Shown here piece after piece: positions 8,997 through 17,818 of a DNA stretch of 64,000 nucleotides. The translations under genes and the position numbers were made by a program. Below the pieces are notes generated by a model. The model ran no database searches. It had not been told where the DNA came from and worked only from the letters and a program-made list of their open reading frames with translations. Position 1 is the first letter of the stretch, and each line of letters begins with the position of its first letter. This stretch comes from Pseudohalioglobus lutimaris (GTDB taxonomy: Bacteria; Pseudomonadota; Gammaproteobacteria; Pseudomonadales; Halieaceae), in contig NZ_PKUS01000001.1 of assembly GCF_002866825.1 (NCBI RefSeq), positions 1-64,000 on the forward strand, in the 5' to 3' direction.

Positions 8997-9034
8997 GGGG
9001 ACAGACCACGATTAACCAACCGTGGTCTGTCCCC
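8997..9034 (+). repeat. Short palindromic repeat, copy 1
   Basis: A 38-base hairpin: GGGGACAGACCACG, a 10-base loop and the exact complement CGTGGTCTGTCCCC, followed by GTTTTTTT. It matches the two ends of the 121-base repeats with the middle removed. The long stem and T-run could terminate plus-strand transcription. It lies in the 349-base gap between the divergent GH9 and penicillin-acylase genes; the rest of that gap holds nothing else I can name beyond the presumed promoters. Confidence 0.9.
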
Positions 9035-9173
9035 GTTTTTTTCGGCGGGTTAACATTCGGGGCAGGCCATCCTCCAAGTAACTCTCCACGCCGGTTTACT
9101 CCGTGGTCAAGCTAACGCTACTATGTATTCACATAATACATACATATGATCATCTGGCTCAGAGGTAATCACA

Positions 9174-11708
9174 GTGTCAAACAGCATACCCTTCCGTCCA
9201 GTCCTGCGCTCATTTGTTGCAGGCGCATGCAGTGTCACTTTGATCGCGCTTATCAGCGGCTGCTCCGATAGCTCAGACAGAACCAATAACCCAGATCCCG
9301 GGCCGGGTCCTGAGCCTGTACCTCTCGTAGATCGCGCCTACTACATTCTACCGCCGGGAAATTTTGGCGGCTTGCCGGTTACTGAGAATTCGCTGGATCA
9401 GTTGCCTCTCTATGACGGCCTGACACCTTTGCGCGGCAATGTGACCGATGCAGACATTGAAAGACTCTACTTACCCGAAGACTTTATGCCTATTGGCGAG
9501 ACGGTACTGGAACCAACTGAACGGCCCGGCCTGGAGATCCTTTACGACGAGTATGGCGTAGCACACATCACTGGCCAGACTCGTGAGGATGTGGCGTTCG
9601 GAGCCGGTTGGGTAGCCATACGCGACCGCGGTCTGCTGCTGGGGCTTGGGCGCGGAGCCTCCAGGGTAGCGGTAGCGGATGTACCGGGTATTAACGCGTT
9701 CGGTCTGGTGACCAGTGGCCAGAACTTTGTGCCCAGTGCCGCAACAGAGCAATTGGTGACTGATCAGGTTGAGTTATTGGTCGAGGTCTTCGGAGATGAA
9801 GGACGACAGATCATCGACGATGCGCAGGCTTACGTGGATGGCATAAACGCCTATGAACAGGCTAATGATATCAATAACCCCGTGCCATGGAACGTCAACG
9901 ACGTGGTGGCCATTACAGCTTTTATCGGATCAATATTTGGTGCAGGCGGTGGTAGCGAAGCGACCAACTCTGAGTTTCTGTCTACCTTGATCAACGGACT
10001 TGGCGCCGGTGTCGGCAACCAGGCCTGGGACGATGCCATGCTGTTCGATGACCCGGAAGCGCCCACCACGATTACCGCGCGTTTTGAATATGGGCCAATG
10101 ACAGGCGGTGCAGTCACGGGTTCCGTGCTCATTGATGAGAACTCTATCGTATCGCTGGATCCGCGCAGCCCCGAAGTGGTGTCGTCACCTGAGGAGCAGC
10201 CTGCCCTGTTTGCAGCGGCTGGCCAACCGCCTTACAGAGAGGCGTCTAATTTCCTGATCATGGATACTGACCGATCTGTGAATGGCACTACAATGGCCGT
10301 AATGGGTCCACAGTTGGGGTATTTTTATCCTGAAATAGTGCAACAGATTCGCCTCAGCGGGCCGCACGTGGAGGCGCAGGGCGCTGCCGTCCCCGGTCTG
10401 TCTATGTATCTGCTTATTGGCCGCACACAGGACTATGCGTGGAGCCTGACCTCAGCCAATCACGATGTTCGCGATGTTTACGTAGAGATGCTGTGTAACC
10501 CGGATGGGTCTGAACCTTCTCGCGATTCACTTCACTATATTTTCAATGGTGAATGCACGCCCTTTGAAATTTTCAATGCTGGGGAGCTGAACGGCGACCC
10601 ACTCATCTACCCGGTATCGGTTCATGGGCCTATGATTGGTACGGCTACAGTCAATGGCGAGCCCGTTGCGCTCACTCGCAAGCGTTCCACTTTTGGACGC
10701 GATGGTTTGAACCTGGCCGGCCTTAAGAATATGACTGAAGGCAACGCCACCACTCCGGAAACATTCTATGAGTCCGCGAACAAGTTTGGCTTTACCTTCA
10801 ACTGGGGCTATATCTCGCGCAGTAACGTGGCCTTCTTCTCTTCCGGCCGCCTGCCTGTTCGCCCAGCGGGGCTTGATAGACGCCTGCCCACCTGGGGTAA
10901 CGGCGATTATGAGTGGCAAGGCTTTCTGAGCCAGGCTGAGCACCCGCATGCGGCACAGGCACCGTCCGGACGTATGCTCAACTGGAACAACCAGGCGGCC
11001 CCCGGCTTTATGCACGGTGATGGCACGCCTTATGGCCCGGTACATCGTGTTCGGCTGTTCGATCAATTCCCTGAACAGGTCGATCTGGCCGGCCTGGTCG
11101 GCGTAATGAACCGCTCAGCCACTGAAGATGTGCGTTCACCTGCATGGCCTGCGGTTAGCGAAGTGTTGCGAGGTGGTGATGCGCCCAGTCCGCTGGCTGC
11201 CGACGTGGTTGACCTTCTGGACGAATGGGTGGCCGATGACGCTCCCCGACTGGACGGCGACGATGACGGGTTTAACGATAGCGCAGGTCCCACCGTGATG
11301 GACGCTCTTTGGGGCCCACTGGCCGCAGCCGTGATGCAACCGGTCTTCGGCGACCTGACCAGCGCGTTGGACGAAGTCCGCAGTCTCAGTGGTGATCCCG
11401 GCAGTGGCAATCAACCGGGTGCCAACTATGTCGATAAGGACTTGCGCACATTGCTTGGGCAGGATGTAGAGGGCCCCTTCAACCTGAGCTACTGCGGTGC
11501 GGGTAGTCTGGAGGCATGCAGGGATTCCCTGTGGCAGGTTGTAGAGACTGTATCACTGGAGCTTGCTGCTGACCTGGGTGATGATGTTTCGACCTGGTTC
11601 AAGGAAGGCAGTCGCAGCAGTTTTGCGCCTGGGCTTATCCCCGAAACCTTCCGCTCTACCAATCGACCCACGTTCCAACAAGTGTTGGAGTTTGCACCAG
11701 CAGAGTAA
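9174..11708 (+). CDS. Penicillin acylase family lipoprotein
   Basis: An 844-residue Ntn-hydrolase of the penicillin amidase (peptidase S45) family. Start GTG at 9174 is preceded by AGAGG. Lipobox LISGC gives lipidation at Cys30, so the enzyme is anchored to a membrane facing the periplasm or outside. The alpha-chain region shows YDEYGVAHITGQ (about 124-135) and the family signature AIRDRGLLLGLGR (148-160). Autocleavage should expose Ser358 in EASNFLIMD as the N-terminal nucleophile of the beta chain. SANHDVRDVYVE is the typical following block. Family members hydrolyse amides such as beta-lactam side chains, cyclic lipopeptides or acyl-homoserine lactones; which applies here cannot be told. 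It is a single gene, with a beta-barrel gene 200 bases downstream. Confidence 0.85.
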   Translation: MSNSIPFRPVLRSFVAGACSVTLIALISGCSDSSDRTNNPDPGPGPEPVPLVDRAYYILPPGNFGGLPVTENSLDQLPLYDGLTPLRGNVTDADIERLYLPEDFMPIGETVLEPTERPGLEILYDEYGVAHITGQTREDVAFGAGWVAIRDRGLLLGLGRGASRVAVADVPGINAFGLVTSGQNFVPSAATEQLVTDQVELLVEVFGDEGRQIIDDAQAYVDGINAYEQANDINNPVPWNVNDVVAITAFIGSIFGAGGGSEATNSEFLSTLINGLGAGVGNQAWDDAMLFDDPEAPTTITARFEYGPMTGGAVTGSVLIDENSIVSLDPRSPEVVSSPEEQPALFAAAGQPPYREASNFLIMDTDRSVNGTTMAVMGPQLGYFYPEIVQQIRLSGPHVEAQGAAVPGLSMYLLIGRTQDYAWSLTSANHDVRDVYVEMLCNPDGSEPSRDSLHYIFNGECTPFEIFNAGELNGDPLIYPVSVHGPMIGTATVNGEPVALTRKRSTFGRDGLNLAGLKNMTEGNATTPETFYESANKFGFTFNWGYISRSNVAFFSSGRLPVRPAGLDRRLPTWGNGDYEWQGFLSQAEHPHAAQAPSGRMLNWNNQAAPGFMHGDGTPYGPVHRVRLFDQFPEQVDLAGLVGVMNRSATEDVRSPAWPAVSEVLRGGDAPSPLAADVVDLLDEWVADDAPRLDGDDDGFNDSAGPTVMDALWGPLAAAVMQPVFGDLTSALDEVRSLSGDPGSGNQPGANYVDKDLRTLLGQDVEGPFNLSYCGAGSLEACRDSLWQVVETVSLELAADLGDDVSTWFKEGSRSSFAPGLIPETFRSTNRPTFQQVLEFAPAE

Positions 11709-11911
11709 AACCTAGAAACCCGGGGGCGCGATGCAGTGCCCTGGGGCATTTCTTTCCAACACTATGTTGCATTCAGCCCCTGGGCTAGTTGCCTGCTCCA
11801 TCGCAGGTTCTGGCAACTCCAATCGGCAGGCAGATAACCGCACGAAAACGCTTTCATATATGGGCATTAGGCGTGCTAGGATGCGATCCTCAAAAATTCA
11901 TGGGAATGGGC

Positions 11912-12559
11912 ATGCACAAAGTATATCTGGGATTGTTCCTCACGTTGGCAGTAAGTGCCGCAGCAATGGGTCAAAGCAGGCAGGCGGGAGACTGGGAAGC
12001 CAGCTTGTTTTACAAGTCACAAAGCGGCGAGAGCTTTGGTGCACCCGAAGGGCCCGATGAGGCAAATGTAAAATTTTCCAGCGACAATGGCTGGGGTTTC
12101 ACGGTTGGTTATAATTTTGATGAGCACTTGAATCTGGCCTGGGAATTCAGCAAGAACACACCGCGCTATAACACCAGCTTCCGGGATGCCGAGGGCGATC
12201 CGCGCACGATCAGTCATACCGCATCCTTCTATACCAATAACCTGAATGGTACTTATCACTTCATGAAGGGGCCAATCACACCGTTCGTGTCAGCCGGGCT
12301 CGGCTGGAGCACGATCGACTCTAATGTCAGTGATGGCCGCGGTTATTGTGTTCCAGATTACTTCTGGGGGTGGTATTGCTACTCCTCGTCTTATGATAAG
12401 ACGACTTTCACCTACAATGCGGCCCTGGGCTTAAGAGCTGATCTCAGCAACAACCTTTTTCTGCGTGCCAGCTACGGCCGTCAGTGGATGGATGAAAAAA
12501 TCGGTAGAGATAAACCCGAGTTTGACGTGGGCAAGATCGAGATCGGCTATCGTTTCTAG
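11912..12559 (+). CDS. Outer-membrane beta-barrel protein (OmpA/OmpW-type)
   Basis: A 215-residue protein if started at ATG 11912, which gives a clean signal peptide ending near AAAMGQ; in-frame ATGs at 11900 and 11906 are equally possible. The mature part is built of alternating hydrophobic/polar strands (WGFTVGYNFDEHLNLAWEF, GPITPFVSAGLGW, FLRASYGRQWMDE) and ends in KIEIGYRF, with the terminal Phe typical of Bam-dependent barrels. Two Cys residues occur in an extracellular-loop-like region (GYCVPDYFWGWYCYS). It probably forms an eight-stranded barrel of unknown role. The short palindromic repeat with a T-run at 12725-12762 may serve as its terminator. Confidence 0.75.
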   Translation: MHKVYLGLFLTLAVSAAAMGQSRQAGDWEASLFYKSQSGESFGAPEGPDEANVKFSSDNGWGFTVGYNFDEHLNLAWEFSKNTPRYNTSFRDAEGDPRTISHTASFYTNNLNGTYHFMKGPITPFVSAGLGWSTIDSNVSDGRGYCVPDYFWGWYCYSSSYDKTTFTYNAALGLRADLSNNLFLRASYGRQWMDEKIGRDKPEFDVGKIEIGYRF

Positions 12560-12724
12560 GTAGCAGTTATTAGGGCCGGGGCGTCAGCAGCAACTCGGGA
12601 AGGCTGAGACCAAAGGTCGGTGGAGACTGTCCATGCATCGCGACTTCGGTGGCGATGTTACCTGCTTTTAACATCCGCCCGGTTGTTGGCATCTTTGCCT
12701 TCGCGAATCAGCGTCTCGAAAACC

Positions 12725-12762
12725 GGGGACAGACCACGATTAATCAACCGTGGTCTGTCCCC
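12725..12762 (+). repeat. Short palindromic repeat, copy 2
   Basis: A 38-base hairpin with the same 14-base arms as the other copies and an ATTAATCAAC loop, one base different from copy 1 at 8997. It is followed by eight T residues after a G, so it should work as a strong Rho-independent terminator for the barrel gene upstream. Confidence 0.9.
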
Positions 12763-12796
12763 GTTTTTTTACGCATCTACCTATTCGATGTGCAGG

Positions 12797-12828
12797 CAAA
12801 AAAAAGAAGCCCCCGCCATGGCGAGGGC
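12797..12828 (-). terminator. Intrinsic terminator of the sulfatase gene
   Basis: Read on the minus strand, a GC-rich stem (GCCCTCGCC / GGCGGGGGC with one mismatch, 2-base loop, 12809-12828) is followed directly by TTCTTTTTTTT. It lies about 20 bases past the sulfatase stop codon. Confidence 0.8.
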
Positions 12829-12849
12829 CCTTAGACCATAGGGGCTGTA

Positions 12850-14559
12850 TTACTCGCTCAGACCCCAGCCACGGTCCACATTGTCCCATTCCGGCAAATT
12901 CTGGATAACGTCTTTGGGATCGAAAGGCGCATCGCCAGAGAGTACCCTGCCTTTGCTGGCTTCAATAGTTTCAGGCCGCGCATTCTCGATGCCTTTCAGT
13001 GGGAAGTCGCGGTTCTGGCCCTTGTCGGGGTACTTCTCCTTCATCAGCTGGTGGCGAACCTTCATGATATTGAACATACCTTTGGCCGGGAACATGGGCA
13101 GCAGTTGGCCGCTGGCTTCTCTGGGGTCACTGTAGAGGTCGTAAAACTCAGGACCGGACAGACCCGGCTTTGCACCGGTCCAATGCTTCTTGTAACGCCC
13201 TTTTACCGTGGCTGCCAATACAGGACCCGTGTAGATATGCACATAGTCCCGACGGCTCTGCGTATCGCCCTCCAGGAACAGCGCCGTCTGGTTCACACCA
13301 TCGATTATACGGTCTCGCGGGATATGCTTGGTGGCACCGCCAAGAGTAGCGAAGGTAGTGAACAGGTCGGTCTCGTGAATGATATCGCCTATGACCTGCC
13401 CAGGTTCGATAACACCCGGCCAGTAAGCAATAGCGGGAACGCGCACGCCGCCCTCCGTGTAGTCGCCCTTGCCACCGGTGTAGAGCGTTTCCACCATTCC
13501 CGGAGGGCCGTTGTGCGTCATGGGGCCATTGTCAGCCATCAGGATGACCAGAGTGTTGTCGTCAATCTCCAGTGCTTCCAGTTCCTTGATCAGCTTGCCG
13601 ACCCTGACATCCATACGGGCCAGCGCTTCCTGCAACAAACCACCGCTGGCTGTCACCCGGTCGGGGAATCCCATGAAAGAAGTCACCTGAGGCCAGAGCG
13701 CTACAAAGAACGGCTTGTCACTTTTTGCGTTCTTGCGCACAAATTCAGACGCGCGCTTCCAAAACTCATCCTCCAAAGCCACGTAGTCATCGTGGTTAGG
13801 CGGTGTGCCCACTTCGCGAACCGGGCCTCCCTTCTTACCCTCCAACGCCCAGACATAGCCATCAGGCCTCCAGCCGCTATCGATGTCATAGGGGTCTTCA
13901 CCGAACATTTCAGGAAACATGACGGCCGCTGACAACGCACCGATCTGCGCCCGGGGGACATACAAACTGGGGACCTGGTTGTAGGGGGTCCACAACGCTT
14001 CATCAAAGCCCTGATTATTCAGGTAGCTGGACTCCACATCTCCCAAATGAGACTTGCCATAAAAAGCCGTGGCATATCCGGCTTTGCTCAGCACCTCTGC
14101 AATGGTCACTTCTTCGGCAGCCAGTCCGCCATATTCATAGGGAAAGCCCACGTTGTACATGCCGTTGCGCTTGGCGTGACGGCCGGTCATCACCGCCGCC
14201 CGACTCGGTGTACATGAGGGCTCGGTGTACATGCGCATAAAATTAATGCCGTCGGCGGCCAACTGGTTCATGTTGGGCGTTTCCCAGCCACGCACTTTCT
14301 GTATGGCCGGAATTCCTATCTCGCCGACCGGGGTATCGTCCCACATAATGTGAATGATATTCGGTCGCTTACCGTGCTTCTTTTCCAGCTCGGCAAGCTT
14401 CTGGTCCAGCGTTTTATCCTGCGCCGCCCACTTGTCCTTGTACTGTGCCAGCAGCACATAGTGCTCGGCGTCGTGAACAATATCCTTGGCGTTAGCCACT
14501 AATGAACCGGCAGCCAGGGCCACTGAGGCTACCGTCGTTAACAATGATTTTATTTTCAC
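12850..14559 (-). CDS. Exported arylsulfatase (FGly-type sulfatase)
   Basis: A 569-residue sulfatase that would hydrolyse sulfate esters in the periplasm. I start it at GTG 14559, because AAAGGAG lies just upstream and the protein then opens with a signal peptide ending near VANA; a longer frame to 14781 would bury this. Metal ligands are visible as MWDDTPVGE (Asp74/Asp75). The modification site is CTPSRAAVMTGRH, with Cys116 to be converted to formylglycine. MADNGPMTHNG is the typical later metal and active-site block. A formylglycine-generating enzyme must act in trans; none is in the window. Divergent from an AraC-family regulator across 264 bases, which suggests substrate-controlled expression. 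Natural substrate unknown (arylsulfates or sulfated glycans). Confidence 0.9.
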   Translation of the reverse strand: MKIKSLLTTVASVALAAGSLVANAKDIVHDAEHYVLLAQYKDKWAAQDKTLDQKLAELEKKHGKRPNIIHIMWDDTPVGEIGIPAIQKVRGWETPNMNQLAADGINFMRMYTEPSCTPSRAAVMTGRHAKRNGMYNVGFPYEYGGLAAEEVTIAEVLSKAGYATAFYGKSHLGDVESSYLNNQGFDEALWTPYNQVPSLYVPRAQIGALSAAVMFPEMFGEDPYDIDSGWRPDGYVWALEGKKGGPVREVGTPPNHDDYVALEDEFWKRASEFVRKNAKSDKPFFVALWPQVTSFMGFPDRVTASGGLLQEALARMDVRVGKLIKELEALEIDDNTLVILMADNGPMTHNGPPGMVETLYTGGKGDYTEGGVRVPAIAYWPGVIEPGQVIGDIIHETDLFTTFATLGGATKHIPRDRIIDGVNQTALFLEGDTQSRRDYVHIYTGPVLAATVKGRYKKHWTGAKPGLSGPEFYDLYSDPREASGQLLPMFPAKGMFNIMKVRHQLMKEKYPDKGQNRDFPLKGIENARPETIEASKGRVLSGDAPFDPKDVIQNLPEWDNVDRGWGLSE

Positions 14560-14823
14560 CTTATAATCTCCTTTAGGATTTTCTGGCCAGCACTCTGGTA
14601 GTAATCCACTTTGCTTAACTACGCACCAGGTGCTGCCAGGTAAATATCCCGAAATTGCCAGTATCGGGCACAAACAGCCAAAACCGGTTTCATAGAGCCG
14701 GGCAGGGCCACCAACACCGAAAGCTGAGTCATGAATAACAACCTGCTTGATTCCCCGCAAGCTTAGGCGATCTGATCTCATGCAGCCACCGCGCTGGGCT
14801 ATAATGCTGGCTGGATATCAATA

Positions 14824-15819
14824 TTGCGCAAAAAGGTTTCCAACTTGGGTGATTCAACGGTAGACGGCTGTTTTATAAGAGCCGAATTCAACCTTTTTGA
14901 GGAACTGGCGACCCGAGCTGTAGGCTGGGAACTCGATTTCTGTCAGTTCAGTCATGCCAACGCGCCATTTTTCATTGAGCAAATTGCCGGGTCGTCGGTG
15001 ATGATCAGCCGCGCTGTGCTGCCCGCTCGTTTTTACCAACAGGGCGCGGTGGCACCGGGCTACCGCACGGTTTCGCTGCTGGCCTCTGGTTCCGGGCCGC
15101 AATCATGGCGTTGGTGCGGAGAGTCAGTAACGCCACACAGCCTGCTGGTCATGCCATTGGGCGGCGATTTCGAGTCAGTTTCCAGCGCAGGCCTCGACAC
15201 CCTGCACCTCACCCTGCCGATAAGACTCCTGAGTGATGTGGCCGAAAGCCATTTCGGTCAGCCGCTGCATCGCTTGATGCCGGATGAGCGCGGTTTCTGC
15301 GCCAATGGCGGAGCTCCCCTGTTTCGGTTAAGGCACCTGCTGCAGAAATACGCACCCGGCCAGGGGGGAACACAGCGAGCATTGAATCCACCGCTTGCTC
15401 CGCCGGTGGAGCGTGAGATGGCTTATATGGTGCTGGCGTGCTTGTATGCCAGCCATACTCGCGAGCCGGTCGTCCCTCGTGGCAAACGCTGGAAGGTTCT
15501 CGACAGGGCCTTGCGCGAAATTGCTGCGGCACAGGGCAACTCGATCAGCGTAGCGCAACTTGCATCGGTGACAGGGGCCTCGAGAAGGACATTGGAGAAT
15601 GCGTTCCGGGACGTGCTGGGTGTCAGTCCGGCGACTTACATCAAAGCGCTGAAACTACACAGGCTGAACAGGGCGTTACTGAATGGCGATGCCAGTGTTA
15701 CCGGGGTCGCAGAGCTTGGCCGTTTCCACGGATTTCGCCATTTGGGCCAGCTTGCCGCCGATTATCGGGATGCTTTTGGCGAATTGCCTTCAGCCACCTT
15801 GCATCGCCAGCCCGAATAG
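14824..15819 (+). CDS. AraC-family transcriptional regulator
   Basis: A 331-residue regulator. The C-terminal 100 residues hold two helix-turn-helix units of the AraC/XylS type (SVAQLASVTGASRRTLENAFRDVLGVSPATYIKALKLHRLNRALL, then GRFHGFRHLGQLAADYRDAFGELPS). The N-terminal 200 residues form a cupin-like sensing region without a family I can name. The only good start is TTG at 14824, so translation may be weak. It is divergent from the sulfatase, its most likely target; the shared 264-base gap should carry both promoters and the operator. Confidence 0.85.
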   Translation: MRKKVSNLGDSTVDGCFIRAEFNLFEELATRAVGWELDFCQFSHANAPFFIEQIAGSSVMISRAVLPARFYQQGAVAPGYRTVSLLASGSGPQSWRWCGESVTPHSLLVMPLGGDFESVSSAGLDTLHLTLPIRLLSDVAESHFGQPLHRLMPDERGFCANGGAPLFRLRHLLQKYAPGQGGTQRALNPPLAPPVEREMAYMVLACLYASHTREPVVPRGKRWKVLDRALREIAAAQGNSISVAQLASVTGASRRTLENAFRDVLGVSPATYIKALKLHRLNRALLNGDASVTGVAELGRFHGFRHLGQLAADYRDAFGELPSATLHRQPE

Positions 15820-16167
15820 TCCCGTCGCGATTCTATCATCCATCACAGCGGATGCTGACACCAGAAGTGTCGCCCGGAAATCGCTCGACCGCTGCCGCCC
15901 AAGTCCACCTGCGCCTACCGTTTCCATATATTTCAAATAGTTTTAACGACTTAGAGCACGCGACCAAGAGAGCAGAATCATGCGCCGGCGCTGGTAGGTG
16001 AACGGGTTTCGCGCAGCGTGTTCAGTGCACCCGAGTATTTCATGGGATCGACCTACCGTCGGTCGCTATCTTTCGCTCCCGGAAGTAATCATGAACTCAT
16101 TCAGAAAGTTAGGCTGACAGCATTTTTATACATATAATCAGCCCCTTCGGATTGCTAGCATTTGGTC
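15820..16167. other. Gene-free stretch before the AT-rich cassette
   Basis: These 348 bases separate the AraC regulator from the sugar cassette. No credible coding frame is present. Base composition drops in GC towards the right end, marking the left border of the transferred-looking region. The only recognisable element is a possible promoter near 16109-16138. Confidence 0.5.
16109..16138 (+). promoter_or_regulatory. Possible promoter of the sugar cassette
   Basis: A perfect TATAAT at 16133-16138 lies 30 bases before the ATG of the cupin gene. The best -35 candidate at an 18-base spacing is a poor TTAGGC; CTGACA is closer to consensus but only 13 bases away. The surrounding bases are AT-rich. 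Confidence 0.4.
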
Positions 16168-16575
16168 ATGAGCTACCTTATAAGTCCAATCAGCACAGAA
16201 TGGGCGTCATTGGCATCCCTGGTAGAATTACCAGGCTTTAGGGAAGAGCGGGGAACTCTTCACGAATGTGACTTCTCTCAACTTCCTTTTGTTCCCCGCA
16301 GAAGCTTCCACATAACAAATGTGCCAGCGGGAACTGTACGCGGTGGACATTCACATAAGCGCCAGAGGCAGCTGATATTTTGTGTATCTGGAGCGCTTGG
16401 CATTCATCTACGTCATAAGCACCTTGAATTTGATCTAACTTTGAATAATTCACAAATGGGTCTTTTGTTAGAGCCAGGGACGTGGGGCTCACAATTATTC
16501 GAGAGCGAATCAACGGTCGCATTAGTCATGGCCAGCGGGCCATACGATCCTGCTGACTACCGTTTTGATTACTAA
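16168..16575 (+). CDS. WxcM/FdtA-like cupin, sugar 3,4-ketoisomerase type
   Basis: A 135-residue cupin (start ATG 16168; a TTG two codons upstream is possible). It shows the family motif GGHSHKRQRQLIFCVSG (about residues 64-80), in which the histidines line the active site, and SQMGLLLEPGTWGSQLFE. FdtA, QdtA and WxcM C-terminal domains isomerise dTDP-4-keto-6-deoxyglucose to the 3-keto form for amino-deoxy-sugar synthesis. The partner aminotransferase and dTDP-glucose genes are missing here, so it either serves genes elsewhere or is a remnant of a larger locus. Its 3' end overlaps the start of the next gene by 11 bases. GC is lower than in flanking genes. Confidence 0.8.
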   Translation: MSYLISPISTEWASLASLVELPGFREERGTLHECDFSQLPFVPRRSFHITNVPAGTVRGGHSHKRQRQLIFCVSGALGIHLRHKHLEFDLTLNNSQMGLLLEPGTWGSQLFESESTVALVMASGPYDPADYRFDY

Positions 16576-17806
16576 AGTACTTTCAACGCAGCGAGCGAAA
16601 AAGATTCCGCGTGTTGCGGTACTAGGTGGCGGAATAATGGGCACCTGCACGGCATTACTGCTCGCTCGAAAAGGTGCCGACGTCACATTATATGAAGCAA
16701 GACCGCAAATTCTATTGGGTGCCAGCCGATGGAATGAGGGGAAAATTCATCTCGGATACCTGTATTCTGGTGATGCGTCTCTTCAAACCGCGAAGCAGAT
16801 TATAACGGGGGGCCTGCAATTCAGGCCGCTGATCGAGCAGATCATTGGGACCACTTTAAATGACATAACCCAGGAAGACGACCTCTACCTTGTGCACAGG
16901 GACTCAGTTGTTACGCCTGACCATGTTAATCAGTATTTCGGAAATCTAACGCGGCTGTTACACGACCACCCGGATAAAGAGAAATACTGGGGGTCAATCA
17001 CCAGCACAAAAACGGAAAGGCTTTCACGGGTTGAACTGGAGAAATTATCCAATCCAGAATATGTGGACGCTGGATTTGTGTCCCCGGAAAGATCTGTCTG
17101 CACCCAATCGATAGCGGATAGCTTGTCGGCGGCAGTATATGCCGAACCAGGAATAGAGGTACGAACCTCCAGCAAGGTTCTAGGGGCAAAACGATTTGAT
17201 GAAAGCACCGGGCTTAGCTACCTCGTTGAAACAACGAGTGATGCAGAAAAATTTTTCCATGTGGTGAATTGTCTTTGGGAAGGCCGGCCCAAAGTAGACG
17301 CTTCCATAGGTGTAAATAACTTGAGTCAGCCAAGCTTAAGGTACAGGTGCTCGCTTTTTGTCGAAACCTCTAGACAGATCAAAGTTCCGTCGGCGGTAAT
17401 ATGCACCGGTCCATTTGGCGATATCAAATCCTACAATCCGAAAAAATTTTACCTGTCCTGGTACGAGTCAGGCCTCGTAACATCTACCACCGATGTTCTC
17501 AATGCAGTGTCACCTTCTCTTTCTGACACAGAAAAGGGAGCTATTAGTGAAACAACCCTCACTAGTATTGGCTCAGTAATTCCCGCCAGCCGCAGGTTAA
17601 TGGAGGCATCTACACGTATCTCGGTTGAGGGGGGCTGGGTCTTCGCCAACGGCAGAGGGTTACTGAGCGATCCAAATTCATCTCTCCACAGGCGGGATCA
17701 GGTGGGCATACATCGCACGGGCAACTGGTACTCGGTTGACACTGGCAAGTACTCTATGGCGCCATGGTTAGCGCTTCATGTCTCACATGAGATACTGGGA
17801 AACTGA
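16565..17806 (+). CDS. FAD-dependent oxidoreductase (DAO family)
   Basis: A 413-residue flavoprotein with an N-terminal Rossmann nucleotide-binding motif (VAVLGGGIMGTCTALLLARKGADVTLYEA, with Gly residues at about 21, 22, 23 and 26 and the terminal Glu of the second strand). The C-terminal GNWYSVDTGKYSMAPWLALH region resembles the FAD-closing segment of D-amino-acid-oxidase-like enzymes. The substrate is unknown. It starts with TTG overlapping the cupin gene, so the two are co-translated; the glycosyltransferase follows 12 bases downstream. It probably acts on a sugar or amino-sugar intermediate in the same glycan pathway (inference from context). Confidence 0.75.
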   Translation: MITKVLSTQRAKKIPRVAVLGGGIMGTCTALLLARKGADVTLYEARPQILLGASRWNEGKIHLGYLYSGDASLQTAKQIITGGLQFRPLIEQIIGTTLNDITQEDDLYLVHRDSVVTPDHVNQYFGNLTRLLHDHPDKEKYWGSITSTKTERLSRVELEKLSNPEYVDAGFVSPERSVCTQSIADSLSAAVYAEPGIEVRTSSKVLGAKRFDESTGLSYLVETTSDAEKFFHVVNCLWEGRPKVDASIGVNNLSQPSLRYRCSLFVETSRQIKVPSAVICTGPFGDIKSYNPKKFYLSWYESGLVTSTTDVLNAVSPSLSDTEKGAISETTLTSIGSVIPASRRLMEASTRISVEGGWVFANGRGLLSDPNSSLHRRDQVGIHRTGNWYSVDTGKYSMAPWLALHVSHEILGN

Positions 17807-17818
17807 GGCGCTATAGAC

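Noticed and set aside
13051-13932. 293-codon frame on the plus strand
   Set aside because: Antisense to the well-supported sulfatase; no start signal.
15438-16001. 187-codon frame overlapping the AraC gene end
   Set aside because: It shares most of its length with the AraC regulator in another frame and continues into gene-free DNA without any domain.
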